The notes under the pieces: model-generated | Database searches by the model: none | What the model was told of the DNA's origin: nothing | The model's input: the letters and a program-made list of their open reading frames with translations, nothing else | Assembly: GCA_013297655.1 (NCBI GenBank) | Contig: JAAFHV010000012.1 | Span: forward strand, 1 to 64,000 | Reading direction: 5' to 3' | Origin: Myxococcales bacterium | Lineage (GTDB): Bacteria; Myxococcota_A; Polyangia; Polyangiales; Polyangiaceae | Length of the DNA stretch: 64,000 bases | In this document: piece after piece, positions 45,685 through 54,399 of the stretch | Layout: every line of letters begins with the position of its first letter | Position numbering within the stretch: position 1 is the stretch's first letter | Made by a program: the position numbers and the translations under genes

Positions 45685-47151
45685 GTGAGCCGGGCGCGTC
45701 GGTCGTCTTGCTCGTCGGATCTCGCGCGGGTAGCCCTCGGTATCGGCCTCGGCGTTGGTCTCGTCGCGAGCACGTGGAGCTCGTCTGCCCTCGCGCAGTG
45801 CGTGCGTCCCACCGATCCGGCGGGCTACGGCGGGCGCGCGTACGGCGCCGACGCGGCGAGCTCGTTCGACTCGGCGCGTATACGTGTATGGTACACGAGA
45901 ACCGGCCCCAACGCGGTGCGCGTCGCTTCGACGAGGCCCGACGAGGTGCCGGACGACGTCGCCGAGGTCTCCGCGATCGCGGAAGGAGCGCTCTCCTCGT
46001 ACGCGGCAGCAGGCTTCCGCGCCCCCCTCGCCGACGACGATCTCGCGTGCGGGTCGAACGGGGGGGACGGCCGCCTCGACCTCTACCTCGTCGATTTCGC
46101 CGCCGCAGACGGGACCACCGTGGCCGAGCGTTGCCAACGATCAGGAAAAGCCAACGCGTGCGCGAGCTTCATGATGGTCGAGGCGCGGATGGATCAACGC
46201 TACGCGACGGCGGGAGAGGGCTACCGCACCGTCGTGCCGCACGAGCTCTTCCACGCGGTGCAAAACGCATACGACGCGGAGCTCGATCGGTTCTTCTCCG
46301 AGGGCACAGCGCAGCTCCTGACGAAGCGGATTTACCCCGCGCTGCCCGATCTCGAGCGCTTCCTTCCGCAGTTCTTCGCGGAGACGTCGCGCTCCCTCGA
46401 CAGCCCGGGCGGCGGCGTCACGGCGGGCTTTTTGTACGGCTCGGCGGTGTGGCCGCTCTTTCTCTCCAAGACCTACGGTGAGCCGATCGTGCGGCGTGTC
46501 CTCGAGGCGCAAGCTTCGGGGGGCGGACCGGTCCTCGACGCGACCGCGCGCGTGCTCACGGAGGACGAGAGCTCCCTCGGCGCCGCGTTCCTCACGTTCG
46601 CGACATGGAACAGCTCGACCGGCAAACGCGCCGCGACTGGCGGCTACGACGACGCCGCGAGGTATCCACAAGTGAAGGTCGTCGACCTCCCCGAAGGCGG
46701 AGCGGGCGTGCTCTCGGGCCTCGGCGCGTTTTACTATCGCGTGGCGGTCGATGCGCCGCGGTCCGTGAAGCTCGAGGCCGATCCCGCGCGCGTCGGAGCG
46801 ACCCTCGTGCCGGTCGTCGACGGAAGAGCCGTGCTCGCGGACGCCAAGCCGCTCCCGCACGACCTCGCGAGCGGCGAGGCGATCGTCGTCGTCGCGGGGC
46901 TCACGACCGCGAAGAGCGACGCGCGCTTCGCGATCACGCTCGCCGATCCCATCGTCGTTTCCCCCTCGCCGACCACCCCGACCCCGGCCCCCGAGCCCCC
47001 CGCCACGGCGGACGCCGAAGCTTCAGGTGGGTGCATAATGCACGGAATGCCGGGCGACGACCACGAGGCGATCACGCCGTTCGTGGGCGCGCTTTGTGCG
47101 GCGCTCTACGCCGTGTGCCGCGCGCGAAGGCGCGAGAAAGCCCGATCATGA
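45685..47151 (+). CDS. HEXXH zinc metalloprotease with MYXO-CTERM-like membrane tail, inside the heme operon
   Basis: The GTG at 45685 begins one base after the hmuY stop and opens a signal peptide (cleavage after SSALA). The 488-residue protein has VVPHELFHAVQNAYD (about 186-200) with the zinc-binding HELFH, and a Glu further on in FFSEGTAQLL that could be the third ligand, as in the MXAN_6640-type putative metalloproteases. Beta-rich sequence follows, then a Pro/Thr linker, GGC, a hydrophobic segment (ITPFVGALCAALYAV) and a basic end (CRARRREKARS), the layout of a MYXO-CTERM sorting tail. It overlaps hmuT (ATGA). Its place between HmuY and HmuT suggests it digests hemoproteins to release heme; this is inference. 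Confidence 0.87.
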   Translation: MSRARRSSCSSDLARVALGIGLGVGLVASTWSSSALAQCVRPTDPAGYGGRAYGADAASSFDSARIRVWYTRTGPNAVRVASTRPDEVPDDVAEVSAIAEGALSSYAAAGFRAPLADDDLACGSNGGDGRLDLYLVDFAAADGTTVAERCQRSGKANACASFMMVEARMDQRYATAGEGYRTVVPHELFHAVQNAYDAELDRFFSEGTAQLLTKRIYPALPDLERFLPQFFAETSRSLDSPGGGVTAGFLYGSAVWPLFLSKTYGEPIVRRVLEAQASGGGPVLDATARVLTEDESSLGAAFLTFATWNSSTGKRAATGGYDDAARYPQVKVVDLPEGGAGVLSGLGAFYYRVAVDAPRSVKLEADPARVGATLVPVVDGRAVLADAKPLPHDLASGEAIVVVAGLTTAKSDARFAITLADPIVVSPSPTTPTPAPEPPATADAEASGGCIMHGMPGDDHEAITPFVGALCAALYAVCRARRREKARS

Positions 47152-48062
47152 AATCAAGGTCCAACGTCGCCACGGTTTTCTGCTGTCTTTTCACGACGAT
47201 GCTCGCCTTCGGGTGCGACAAGGGGAAGAGCCCCGAGCCGGCTCCGGTGAGCGCGACGTCGGCAGAGGTGAGCAAACCCGCCGCGCCTCGGTACGTCACC
47301 GTCGGGGCCGGCAACACCGAGATCGTGTTCGGGCTCGGGCTCGGCGACAAGGTCGTCGGCGTCGACACCTCGAGCCTCTTCCCGGAGGAGGCCACGAAAC
47401 GGACCAAGGTCGGCTACCAGCGCACGCTCGCGGCGGAGGGCATCCTCTCGCTCACCCCGACGATGGTCATCGTCGGCGCGGAAGCGGGCCCGCCCGGAGT
47501 GCTCGACCAGCTCAAGGCGTCGAAGGTGCGGATCGAGACGATCGACTCGGAGCCTACGATCGAGGGGACACGCGCGCGGATCACCAAGCTCGCGACGTTG
47601 CTCGGCGCCGATCCGAAGCCGATGCTCGAGAAGCTCGATCGGGACCTAAAGGCGGCCGACGAGCTCACGAAGAAGGCCACGTCGAGGCCCAAGGTGCTCG
47701 CGCTCTACGCGCGCGGGGCGGGATCCGCGCAGGCGTTCGGGCAAAAGAACGCGGCCGACACGCTCGTCGCTCTCGCCGGCGGCGAGAACGTCATGAAGGG
47801 CTTCGAGGGCTCCAAGCCGATCACGGCCGAATCACTCGCGGCGGCCGATCCGGACCTCGTGCTCGTGTCCACGCGCGGCCTCGAGAGCCTCGGTGGCGCT
47901 GACGCGCTGTTCTCCCTCCCCGGCCTCGCGATGACGAAAGCAGGAAAAAAGAAGGCCTTCGTCGCGATCGACGATCTCCTCTTGTTCGGCCTCGGGCCGC
48001 GCGCGGGGGAAGGCGTCCTGACGCTCTCGAAGAAGCTCCACCCCGAGCTCGTGTCGCCATGA
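47148..48062 (+). CDS. hmuT: Heme ABC transporter substrate-binding lipoprotein
   Basis: A lipoprotein signal (LAFGC) precedes a class III periplasmic-binding fold: VTVGAGNTEIVFGLGLGDKVVGVDTSSLFP, LTPTMVIVGAEAGPPGVL, a long linking helix, and AFGQKNAADTLVALAGGENVM. This is the HmuT/ShuT pattern; the protein picks up heme in the periplasm and delivers it to the permease. It overlaps genes at both ends (ATGA at 47148 and 48059), so the importer is translationally coupled. Confidence 0.94.
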   Translation: MKSRSNVATVFCCLFTTMLAFGCDKGKSPEPAPVSATSAEVSKPAAPRYVTVGAGNTEIVFGLGLGDKVVGVDTSSLFPEEATKRTKVGYQRTLAAEGILSLTPTMVIVGAEAGPPGVLDQLKASKVRIETIDSEPTIEGTRARITKLATLLGADPKPMLEKLDRDLKAADELTKKATSRPKVLALYARGAGSAQAFGQKNAADTLVALAGGENVMKGFEGSKPITAESLAAADPDLVLVSTRGLESLGGADALFSLPGLAMTKAGKKKAFVAIDDLLLFGLGPRAGEGVLTLSKKLHPELVSP

Positions 48063-49144
48063 CGATGGCGGAGGCGCCTACGAGCCGGCCGACACCTCGC
48101 GCCGTCGCGCGGCCGTTCGCGTGGGCCACGTCGCGGAGCTTCGTGCTCGCGGCGGGGTGCCTCGTCGTCGCGCTGAGCGTCGTGCTCGGGTGCGCCGTCG
48201 GCGCGGTGCACGTGCCGCCTCTCGAGGTGCTCCAGAGCATGCTCGGGCTCGAGACGCCGCATCGCGAGATGCTGATGTCGATCCGTTTTCCGCGCGTCGC
48301 CCTCGGGCTCTTGGTGGGCTCCGGGCTCGGGCTCTCCGGCGCGTCGCTGCAAGGTGTCTTTCGGAACCCGATCGTCGATCCGGGCTTCCTCGGGATCTCG
48401 ACCGGCGCGGTGCTCTTCGCCGTCGTCGCGGTGGTGCTCGGCGGGCATGGCGCGGTGTCGACGATGCGGACCGCCCTCGGCGCGCCGCTCCTCCTCAGCG
48501 CCGCCGCGTTCGTCGGCGCCCTCGTCGCGATGCTGTCGGTGCGCTGGCTCGCGACGGTGGAGGGCCGCCTCTCGCTCACCGCGCTGCTTCTTTCCGGCCT
48601 CGCGGTGAACACCGTCGCCGGCGCGCTCACCGGCGTCTTGCTCTACGCCGCGACCGACGTGCAGGTCGTCACCGTCACGTTCTGGACCTTCGGGAGCCTC
48701 GGCGGAGCGACGTGGGGCACCGTGCTCCGGGTCGCGCCGATTTTTGCACTCGGCCTCGTCACGCTCCCTCGCCTCGGTCGCTCCCTCGACGCGCTCGTTC
48801 TGGGCGATGCAGAGGCGGGGCACTTGGGAATCCCGGTCGAGCGCACGAAGCTGCTCGTCATCGTCGTGTCGGCGCTGCTCGTCGGCGCGCAGGTGGCGGT
48901 CTCGGGTCTCGTCGGTTTCGTGGGGCTCGTGATCCCGCACGTGCTCCGCCTCTGGGCGGGGGCCTCGCACAAAACGTTGCTCCCCGCGTCGGCGCTGTTC
49001 GGCGCGGCGCTGGTGGTGCTCGCCGACACCAGCGCGCGCATCGTGGTGAAGCCAGCAGAGCTCCCCCTCGGTGTGATCACGGCCGCCCTCGGCGCTCCGT
49101 TTTTTCTCGCGCTCCTCCTCAAGGAGCGAAGGAGGCTCGTATGA
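48059..49144 (+). CDS. hmuU: Heme ABC transporter permease (FecCD family)
   Basis: The 361-residue FecCD-type permease has about 10 helices and the family landmarks IRFPRVALGLLVGSGLGLSGASLQGVFRNPIVDPGFLGIS, GLVGFVGLVIPHVLRL and ELPLGVITAALGAPFFLALLL. It forms the inner-membrane channel for heme with HmuV. The N-terminus has about 30 extra residues before the first helix. It overlaps hmuV by four bases. Confidence 0.95.
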   Translation: MTMAEAPTSRPTPRAVARPFAWATSRSFVLAAGCLVVALSVVLGCAVGAVHVPPLEVLQSMLGLETPHREMLMSIRFPRVALGLLVGSGLGLSGASLQGVFRNPIVDPGFLGISTGAVLFAVVAVVLGGHGAVSTMRTALGAPLLLSAAAFVGALVAMLSVRWLATVEGRLSLTALLLSGLAVNTVAGALTGVLLYAATDVQVVTVTFWTFGSLGGATWGTVLRVAPIFALGLVTLPRLGRSLDALVLGDAEAGHLGIPVERTKLLVIVVSALLVGAQVAVSGLVGFVGLVIPHVLRLWAGASHKTLLPASALFGAALVVLADTSARIVVKPAELPLGVITAALGAPFFLALLLKERRRLV

Positions 49145-49965
49145 TCGAAGGACACGATCTCGACTACGTGGTCTCCGGGATCCAAACGCTCCACCGTGTG
49201 TCGATCCGAGCGGAGGCGGGCGAAATCGTCTGCGTGCTCGGGCCGAACGGGGCCGGAAAATCGACGTTGTTTCGCCTACTTTCGGGCGAAATTGCGCCGC
49301 GAGCGGGCAAGGTCACGCTCCTCGGACACGACGTGACGACGACCCCAAAGGACACCCTCGCGACGATGCGCGCGGTCATGCCGCAGGAGTCGGTGCTCTC
49401 GTTTCCGTTCACCGCGTTCGAGGTGGTGATGCTCGGCCGCACGCCCCACGCCACCGCCGGCGAGACGATGGCCGACCGCGCGATCGCGCGCGCCGCGATG
49501 GCCGCGACCGACTCCCTCGCGTACGAGGATCGAACCTTCTCGTCTCTCTCCGGAGGCGAGCGTCAACGCGTGACGGCGGCGCGGGTGCTCGCCCAGATTT
49601 GGGAGGGAGAAGAAGGCCGCGCGCTCCTCTTGGACGAGCCCACCTCGAGCCTCGATCTGCTCCACCAGCACGGGCTCCTCGAGACCGCGACGACGATGGC
49701 CGAGCGAGGCTGCGCTGTCGTGTGCATCTTGCATGATTTGAACCTCGCCGCGCGCTACGCCACGCGGGTGGTGGTGCTCCAAGAGGGCCGCAAGGTCGCC
49801 GAAGGAACGCCCCGCGAGGTGCTCACACGTGCCCTCCTCGCCGACGTGTTCGAGGTCGACGCGCGGATCTTCGTGCCAGAGGGCACCGAGATCCCCGTCG
49901 TCGTTCCTCGAGGTCCGCTCTCGAAGACAAAGCCCCCTCGCCTCGCCACAGGAGCCCTTTTATGA
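49141..49965 (+). CDS. hmuV: Heme ABC transporter ATP-binding protein
   Basis: The 274-residue ATPase has Walker A GPNGAGKST, a Q-loop Gln (MPQES), the signature LSGGERQR, Walker B ALLLDEPTSSLD, and the H-loop ILHDLN. The IWEGEEGRALLLDEP segment is typical of HmuV/HemV, which power heme import. A dyad (49723-49733) lies across the H-loop codons, using TTG and CAT. It overlaps hmuS (ATGA at 49962). Confidence 0.96.
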   Translation: MIEGHDLDYVVSGIQTLHRVSIRAEAGEIVCVLGPNGAGKSTLFRLLSGEIAPRAGKVTLLGHDVTTTPKDTLATMRAVMPQESVLSFPFTAFEVVMLGRTPHATAGETMADRAIARAAMAATDSLAYEDRTFSSLSGGERQRVTAARVLAQIWEGEEGRALLLDEPTSSLDLLHQHGLLETATTMAERGCAVVCILHDLNLAARYATRVVVLQEGRKVAEGTPREVLTRALLADVFEVDARIFVPEGTEIPVVVPRGPLSKTKPPRLATGALL

Positions 49966-51032
49966 CCACCACCACGCCCGAACGCCTCTACGCCGATTGG
50001 TCCACACTCAGGTCGAATGAGAAGGGCCTTCACGCCCTCGACATCGCGAAGAAGCTCGAGGTTTCGGAGGGAGAGATGCTCGCCTCGGCGTGCGGAAAAG
50101 ACGGCCCCGTGCGCGCGCGACGGCTCAAAGGACACATCAAGGAGATCTTCGCGAAGATGCCCTCGCTCGGCACCGTGAAGACCGTGACCCGCAACCCGAA
50201 CGCGGTGATCGAGGTGCTCGGTACCTACGACAAGATCGAGTTCTTCGGGATGATGGGACAGAGCGTGAGCAGCATCGACTTGCGCATCTTCGCGTCGCGG
50301 TACGGGCAAGCCTTCGCGGTGCGCGAAGAGACGAAACGCGGCGTTTCGGAGGGGATCCAGTTCTTCGACCCGTACGGACGCGCGGTCCACAAGATGTACC
50401 TCAAGGAGGGCAGCGATCGTGCCGCCTACGAGGCGCTCGTGGCCGAGCACTTGTCCGACGATCAGAGCCCCGCGATGGAGATCGATCCCGAGCCCCCGCC
50501 GCCGGTAGAACGCCCCGACGCCGAGGTCGACGTCGCCGCCTTCCGCGCCGAGTGGGAGAAAATGACGGATACGCACCAGTTCTTCGGGCTCCTCCGAAAA
50601 CACGACGTGACCCGCACGCAGGCTCTTCGCCTCATCGGGAAAGACTTCGGCGAGTCGGTCGACGGAGGGGCGTTCACGCGCCTCCTCCACGAGGCCGCGA
50701 AGCGCGCGATCGACTTCATGATCTTCGTCGGTAACCCGAGCATGATCCAGATTCACACCGGCGCAGTGAAGAAGGTCGTCGCGATGGGCTCGTGGATCAA
50801 CGTGCTCGACCCGGGCTTCGATTTGCACGTCGTCGAGAGCGCGATCACGCACGCGTACGTGGTGCGGAAGCCCACCGCGGACGGCATCGTCACGTCGCTG
50901 GAGGTCTACTCCGCAGACGGCGAGACCATCGTCCACGTGGTCGGCAAGCGGAAGCCGGGACAGAGAGAGAGCGAGGAGTGGCGCGACGTGCTTGCCACCG
51001 CGACGCGGCCACCGAGCAGCGACGCTTCGTGA
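49962..51032 (+). CDS. hmuS: Cytoplasmic heme-utilisation protein HmuS/HemS family
   Basis: The 356-residue product has the two-repeat layout of the HemS/ChuS/HmuS family: the first half with NPNAVIEVLGTYDKIEFFGMMGQ and DLRIFASRYGQAFAVRE, the second with DFMIFVGNPSMIQIHTGAVKKVVAMGSWINVLDPGFDLHVVESAI, in which a His ligand binds heme. Family members store, traffic or break open heme to release iron. It is the last gene of the operon; 466 gene-free bases follow. Confidence 0.94.
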   Translation: MTTTTPERLYADWSTLRSNEKGLHALDIAKKLEVSEGEMLASACGKDGPVRARRLKGHIKEIFAKMPSLGTVKTVTRNPNAVIEVLGTYDKIEFFGMMGQSVSSIDLRIFASRYGQAFAVREETKRGVSEGIQFFDPYGRAVHKMYLKEGSDRAAYEALVAEHLSDDQSPAMEIDPEPPPPVERPDAEVDVAAFRAEWEKMTDTHQFFGLLRKHDVTRTQALRLIGKDFGESVDGGAFTRLLHEAAKRAIDFMIFVGNPSMIQIHTGAVKKVVAMGSWINVLDPGFDLHVVESAITHAYVVRKPTADGIVTSLEVYSADGETIVHVVGKRKPGQRESEEWRDVLATATRPPSSDAS

Positions 51033-51498
51033 CCGAGGTCCCACTTCACCCCGACGAACTGGCCTCCCCCGTCGCGCGGCTCGTACTGTCCATAAATCCA
51101 GGTATTTGCACGCGCTTCTCCTCGGTCGGCCTCGACACGAAGGAGCGCTGCGCGTGGAAATGCAGCGTTTTCGGCGCTCGACCGTGTCGTTTGGAGCTCG
51201 TCATGCGGGCGCCGGAAAAGACCGCGTGGATCGCGGCGTACGACGCGACCTCGCCGATGCGCCCGTCGAAAGGCAGGCGGGGGTGCCTCGAGCGGATTGC
51301 GCCCTCGGGTGCATCGACTTACTTCCCACGAGCCCGTTTCGTGTGTCAGAACGCGTACCCCGCGGAGGTCGAGCGAGCCATCGCAGGGCAGAACGGCGTT
51401 TCTCGCCTGTTCCGCGGTCGGTTCGTTCCCTCTTTCGCTCACCTCGTTTTGGTGTAAAGAAGCCCACCTCCCTTTTTGCTGCAGAGAGAATCACTGTC
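51033..51498. other. Intergenic region, no gene or clear structure seen
   Basis: Long overlapping frames occur on both strands, but none has a plausible start or recognisable product. CCATAAATCCAGGTATTTG near 51091 is locally AT-rich and could hold a promoter. No T-run terminator for the heme operon is visible. Confidence 0.5.
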
Positions 51499-52110
51499 AT
51501 GAGCCGAGCCACAGGTCCCCGAGTCAAAGTCATGCGCGCCCTCGGAGTCGATCTTCCGGGCCTCTCCCCGAAGAAGATCGAACGTCGTCCGTACCCCCCG
51601 GGGCAGCACGGCCAGGCGCGCAAGAAGCTCTCGGAGTACGCGCTTCGCCTGCAGGAAAAGCAGAAGATCCGCCTCAACTACGGCCTCTCGGAGCGCAAGT
51701 TCCGCGCGCTCATGATCGAAGCGAAGCGCACCTCGGGCCCCACCGGCACGAACCTGCTCTCGCTCATCGAGCGCCGCCTCGACAACGTCGTCTTCCGCGC
51801 CGGCTTCGCCCGCACGATCCCGGAAGCCCGTCAGATCGTGAACCACGGTCACATCCTCGTCGATGGTCACCGCGTCGACATCGCGTCGTACCGCGTCGGC
51901 CTCGCGCAGGTGATCTCGGTCCGCGAGAAGAGCATGGAGCACCCCAGCATCGTGAACAGCGTCGCGACGCCGGAGCCCTTCCAGACCGCGTGGCTCGAGG
52001 TCGACAAGGCCAAGAAGACCGCCAAGGTCACCACCCTCCCGGACGAGACCTCGGTCCTCTTCCCCGTGAAGGTGCAGCTCGTCGTCGAGTACTACTCGAA
52101 GCGCCTCTGA
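51499..52110 (+). CDS. rpsD: 30S ribosomal protein S4
   Basis: The 203-residue product MSRATGPRVKVMRALGVDLPGL... with KKIERRPYPPGQHGQARKKLSEY, and the S4 RNA-binding domain RRLDNVVFRAGFARTIPEARQIVNHGHILVDGHRVDI, is a primary 16S rRNA-binding protein. It is the cysteine-free form, lacking the N-terminal zinc cluster. It stands alone rather than within the alpha operon (rpsM-rpsK-rpsD-rpoA), so a second rpsD may exist elsewhere in the genome. Confidence 0.97.
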   Translation: MSRATGPRVKVMRALGVDLPGLSPKKIERRPYPPGQHGQARKKLSEYALRLQEKQKIRLNYGLSERKFRALMIEAKRTSGPTGTNLLSLIERRLDNVVFRAGFARTIPEARQIVNHGHILVDGHRVDIASYRVGLAQVISVREKSMEHPSIVNSVATPEPFQTAWLEVDKAKKTAKVTTLPDETSVLFPVKVQLVVEYYSKRL

Positions 52111-52150
52111 TCTCCGCTTCCTAGCGTAGCGTATTCGAGATTTCGCGACG

Positions 52151-53047
52151 ATGGAGAGGCTTCGACGCTTCCTCGAGTCCCTCGCATACGCCAACGTTTG
52201 GCTCTCGCTCACAGCCGGTGGGCTGTCGATGGCCACTCTGTATTTCGTCGGCGAGCGCTCCCTCACGGGGCCGCTCGCCGTCGGCGTTTTGTTGCCTGTC
52301 GGATCGATGTATGCAGTGTACACGTTCGACAAAGTCGTGCAGTGGGACCCGGTCGCGGACGCGGCGAACGATCCTGCGCGGAGCGCGTTCATCGCGACGT
52401 TCCGGCCGTATTTGCTCGGCCTCGCGGCGCTCGGGGCAGTCCTCGGAGGTGTGTTCGCGTTCCTCTCCCCCGGGGGCGCGAAGGCGCTCGCGCTCTTCGT
52501 CGTGCCGTTCCCGATCGCGATCGCCTACGGCACGAACGTGCTGCCGGCGCGGTTCCGTTACCGGCGCCTGAAGGACGTGACGGGCGGAAAGAGCCTCACC
52601 GTCGCGGCGACGTGGGCGCTCACGTGCGTGACCTTGCCCCTCGTCGCGACCGGTAAATCGCCCTCGATCACGATGCACCTCGCCCTCTTCGGGTGGGTGC
52701 TCGCGCGCTTCTTCGTGAACACCGTGTTCTTCGACGTGGGCGACATCGTCGGCGACGAGGCGGCCGGAACGCGCACGATCCCGGTCGTGCTCGGCGCGGT
52801 GCGCACGTTTCGCCTCCTCGAATTTTCAGCGGTATCGGCGACGCTCGTGGGCCTCGGCGCGGCGATGCTCTCCCCGTTTCGCGTGCCGGCGGCGGCCTGC
52901 GTGATCGCGAACGGCGCGTTCGACCTTTGGTACGTGCGCGCCGGAAAGACAGGCCGTGATCTCGGGTTCGTGTGCGACGTGTATGCGGACGGCCTCGGGC
53001 TGCTCACCGCCGCGACGGTGGTCGTTTGCGTGTGCTTCTCGTCGTGA
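52151..53047 (+). CDS. UbiA-family prenyltransferase
   Basis: The 298-residue protein has about nine helices and the two Asp-rich motifs of the family: YTFDKVVQWDPVADAANDPAR on one loop and FFDVGDIVGDEAAGTRTIPVVLG on the other, where magnesium-bound prenyl diphosphate is held. UbiA enzymes join isoprenoid chains to aromatic or lipid acceptors. The first motif departs from the usual NDxxDxxxD, resembling the less-studied subgroup seen in carotenoid or chlorophyll-related members. The acceptor is unknown. A dyad lies at 52314-52324. Confidence 0.87.
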   Translation: MERLRRFLESLAYANVWLSLTAGGLSMATLYFVGERSLTGPLAVGVLLPVGSMYAVYTFDKVVQWDPVADAANDPARSAFIATFRPYLLGLAALGAVLGGVFAFLSPGGAKALALFVVPFPIAIAYGTNVLPARFRYRRLKDVTGGKSLTVAATWALTCVTLPLVATGKSPSITMHLALFGWVLARFFVNTVFFDVGDIVGDEAAGTRTIPVVLGAVRTFRLLEFSAVSATLVGLGAAMLSPFRVPAAACVIANGAFDLWYVRAGKTGRDLGFVCDVYADGLGLLTAATVVVCVCFSS

Positions 53048-53120
53048 AGAGTCGCGCCGGCGGGACGGCAGACCGCCGAGAACTTGGGCCTCTTAGGAGA
53101 GTCGTTTTAGTGCTCGAAGG

Positions 53121-54263
53121 GTGAGCCCCCGCATCTCCCTCGTTCCGGTCGCGCTTTCGCTCTTCGTCGTCGCGAGCGCGTGCAGCCAAGGCCAGAGCCA
53201 AACCGACGGCGAAAAGGCGGCCCCGAGCGGAGAGCCCACGCCCGCGCCGTCGCCAGCACCTGCGCCCGAAGCCGCAAAGCCGGAGACAAAATCCGCGTTC
53301 CCGCCCCCGCCCGATAGCCACGGAGCGTGCCCTTCCGGGATGGTGCTCGTGGAGGGCGACTACTGCACCCAGGTGGAGCACAAGTGCAAAGCGGGGAAGA
53401 GCTGGTACGCCAAATGGAACGACAAGACCATTTGCCTCGAGTTCGAGGCCCCCGCGAAGTGCGTGGGCGAAAAAGAGCATCGTCGGTATTGCATCGATCA
53501 ATTCGAGTATCCGAACAAAGCCGGTGCTCGCCCCACCGTGATGAACGACTTTCCGCAAGCGCAGCGCCTCTGCGCCGAACAGGGAAAGAAGGTGTGCACC
53601 GAGTCGGAGTGGACGATGGCGTGCGAAGGCCCCGAGTACAAGCCGTACCCTTATGGCTACTCGCGTGATCCGGAGATATGCCGCGGCGACCAAAAAGGGG
53701 TAGAGCCGGAGTCCGAAGGAACGAACGATCGCGGCGATCCGTTCTACAAATTCGCGTCGAAGAAAAAAGACGTGCGCGTCGCGGAGCTCGAGCGCCTATT
53801 CCAGGGAGTGCCCTCCGGCTCGCAGCCCAAATGCGTGAGCGACTATGGCGTCTACGACATGCCCGGCAACGCCGACGAGCTCGCCGCTTCGGAGACGAAG
53901 GACAGCCCCTACGACAACGTGACGACCGGCGGCCCGTGGCGCTACGGCGTGCGCAACCAGTGCCGGCCCAAGATCTACACGCACAACGAGGGCTTCGCTT
54001 ATTACTACTTGAGCTTCCGTTGCTGCGCCGAGCCCGACGGCAAACCCACCGATCCGCGCTCGCCGAAGCAGATCCGCAGGCACGAGGATTGGCGCGGTGG
54101 ACAGCCCCCCGTCCGCGACTCGTGGGACGGCGATCCCTTCCCCGATCCGCTCCCCGCCGAAGACAAAAGCTCCGCCCGCCCTGCGCGTCCGGGCCCAGGG
54201 GGGAAGACCGCGGCCGCGAGCGCACCGACGAAGCCGCACACGACGGATTCTATAACCAAGTAG
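53121..54263 (+). CDS. FGE/SUMF1-fold lipoprotein
   Basis: A GTG at 53121 after CGAAGG opens a lipoprotein signal (VVASAC). After a Pro/Ala linker the product (380 aa) has an FGE-sulfatase-type domain: MVLVEGDYC, YCIDQFEYPNKAGARP, LCAEQGKKVCTESEWTMACEG, YGVYDMPGNADELA and a closing SFRCC. It has many cysteines, probably disulfide bonded. Catalytic FGE enzymes use a specific Cys pair that I cannot place with confidence, so it may be a binding protein. It is the second FGE-fold protein in the window. Confidence 0.82.
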   Translation: MSPRISLVPVALSLFVVASACSQGQSQTDGEKAAPSGEPTPAPSPAPAPEAAKPETKSAFPPPPDSHGACPSGMVLVEGDYCTQVEHKCKAGKSWYAKWNDKTICLEFEAPAKCVGEKEHRRYCIDQFEYPNKAGARPTVMNDFPQAQRLCAEQGKKVCTESEWTMACEGPEYKPYPYGYSRDPEICRGDQKGVEPESEGTNDRGDPFYKFASKKKDVRVAELERLFQGVPSGSQPKCVSDYGVYDMPGNADELAASETKDSPYDNVTTGGPWRYGVRNQCRPKIYTHNEGFAYYYLSFRCCAEPDGKPTDPRSPKQIRRHEDWRGGQPPVRDSWDGDPFPDPLPAEDKSSARPARPGPGGKTAAASAPTKPHTTDSITK

Positions 54264-54399
54264 TTATCTTACGGGTGTGCCAGAACACGCCCGCATGGCA
54301 CGGGTGTCGCCCGGCTCGAGGGTCGCGCCCGCCTTTGAACGCGCCAAAACAAGCGTGGAACGCATCGTGCTAGGCTTCTGAGGTTCCTCGGGAGGTCTC

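Noticed and set aside
51033-51498. Possible gene between hmuS and rpsD
   Set aside because: Frames on both strands lack credible starts, signal sequences or domains; one simply continues from inside hmuS.
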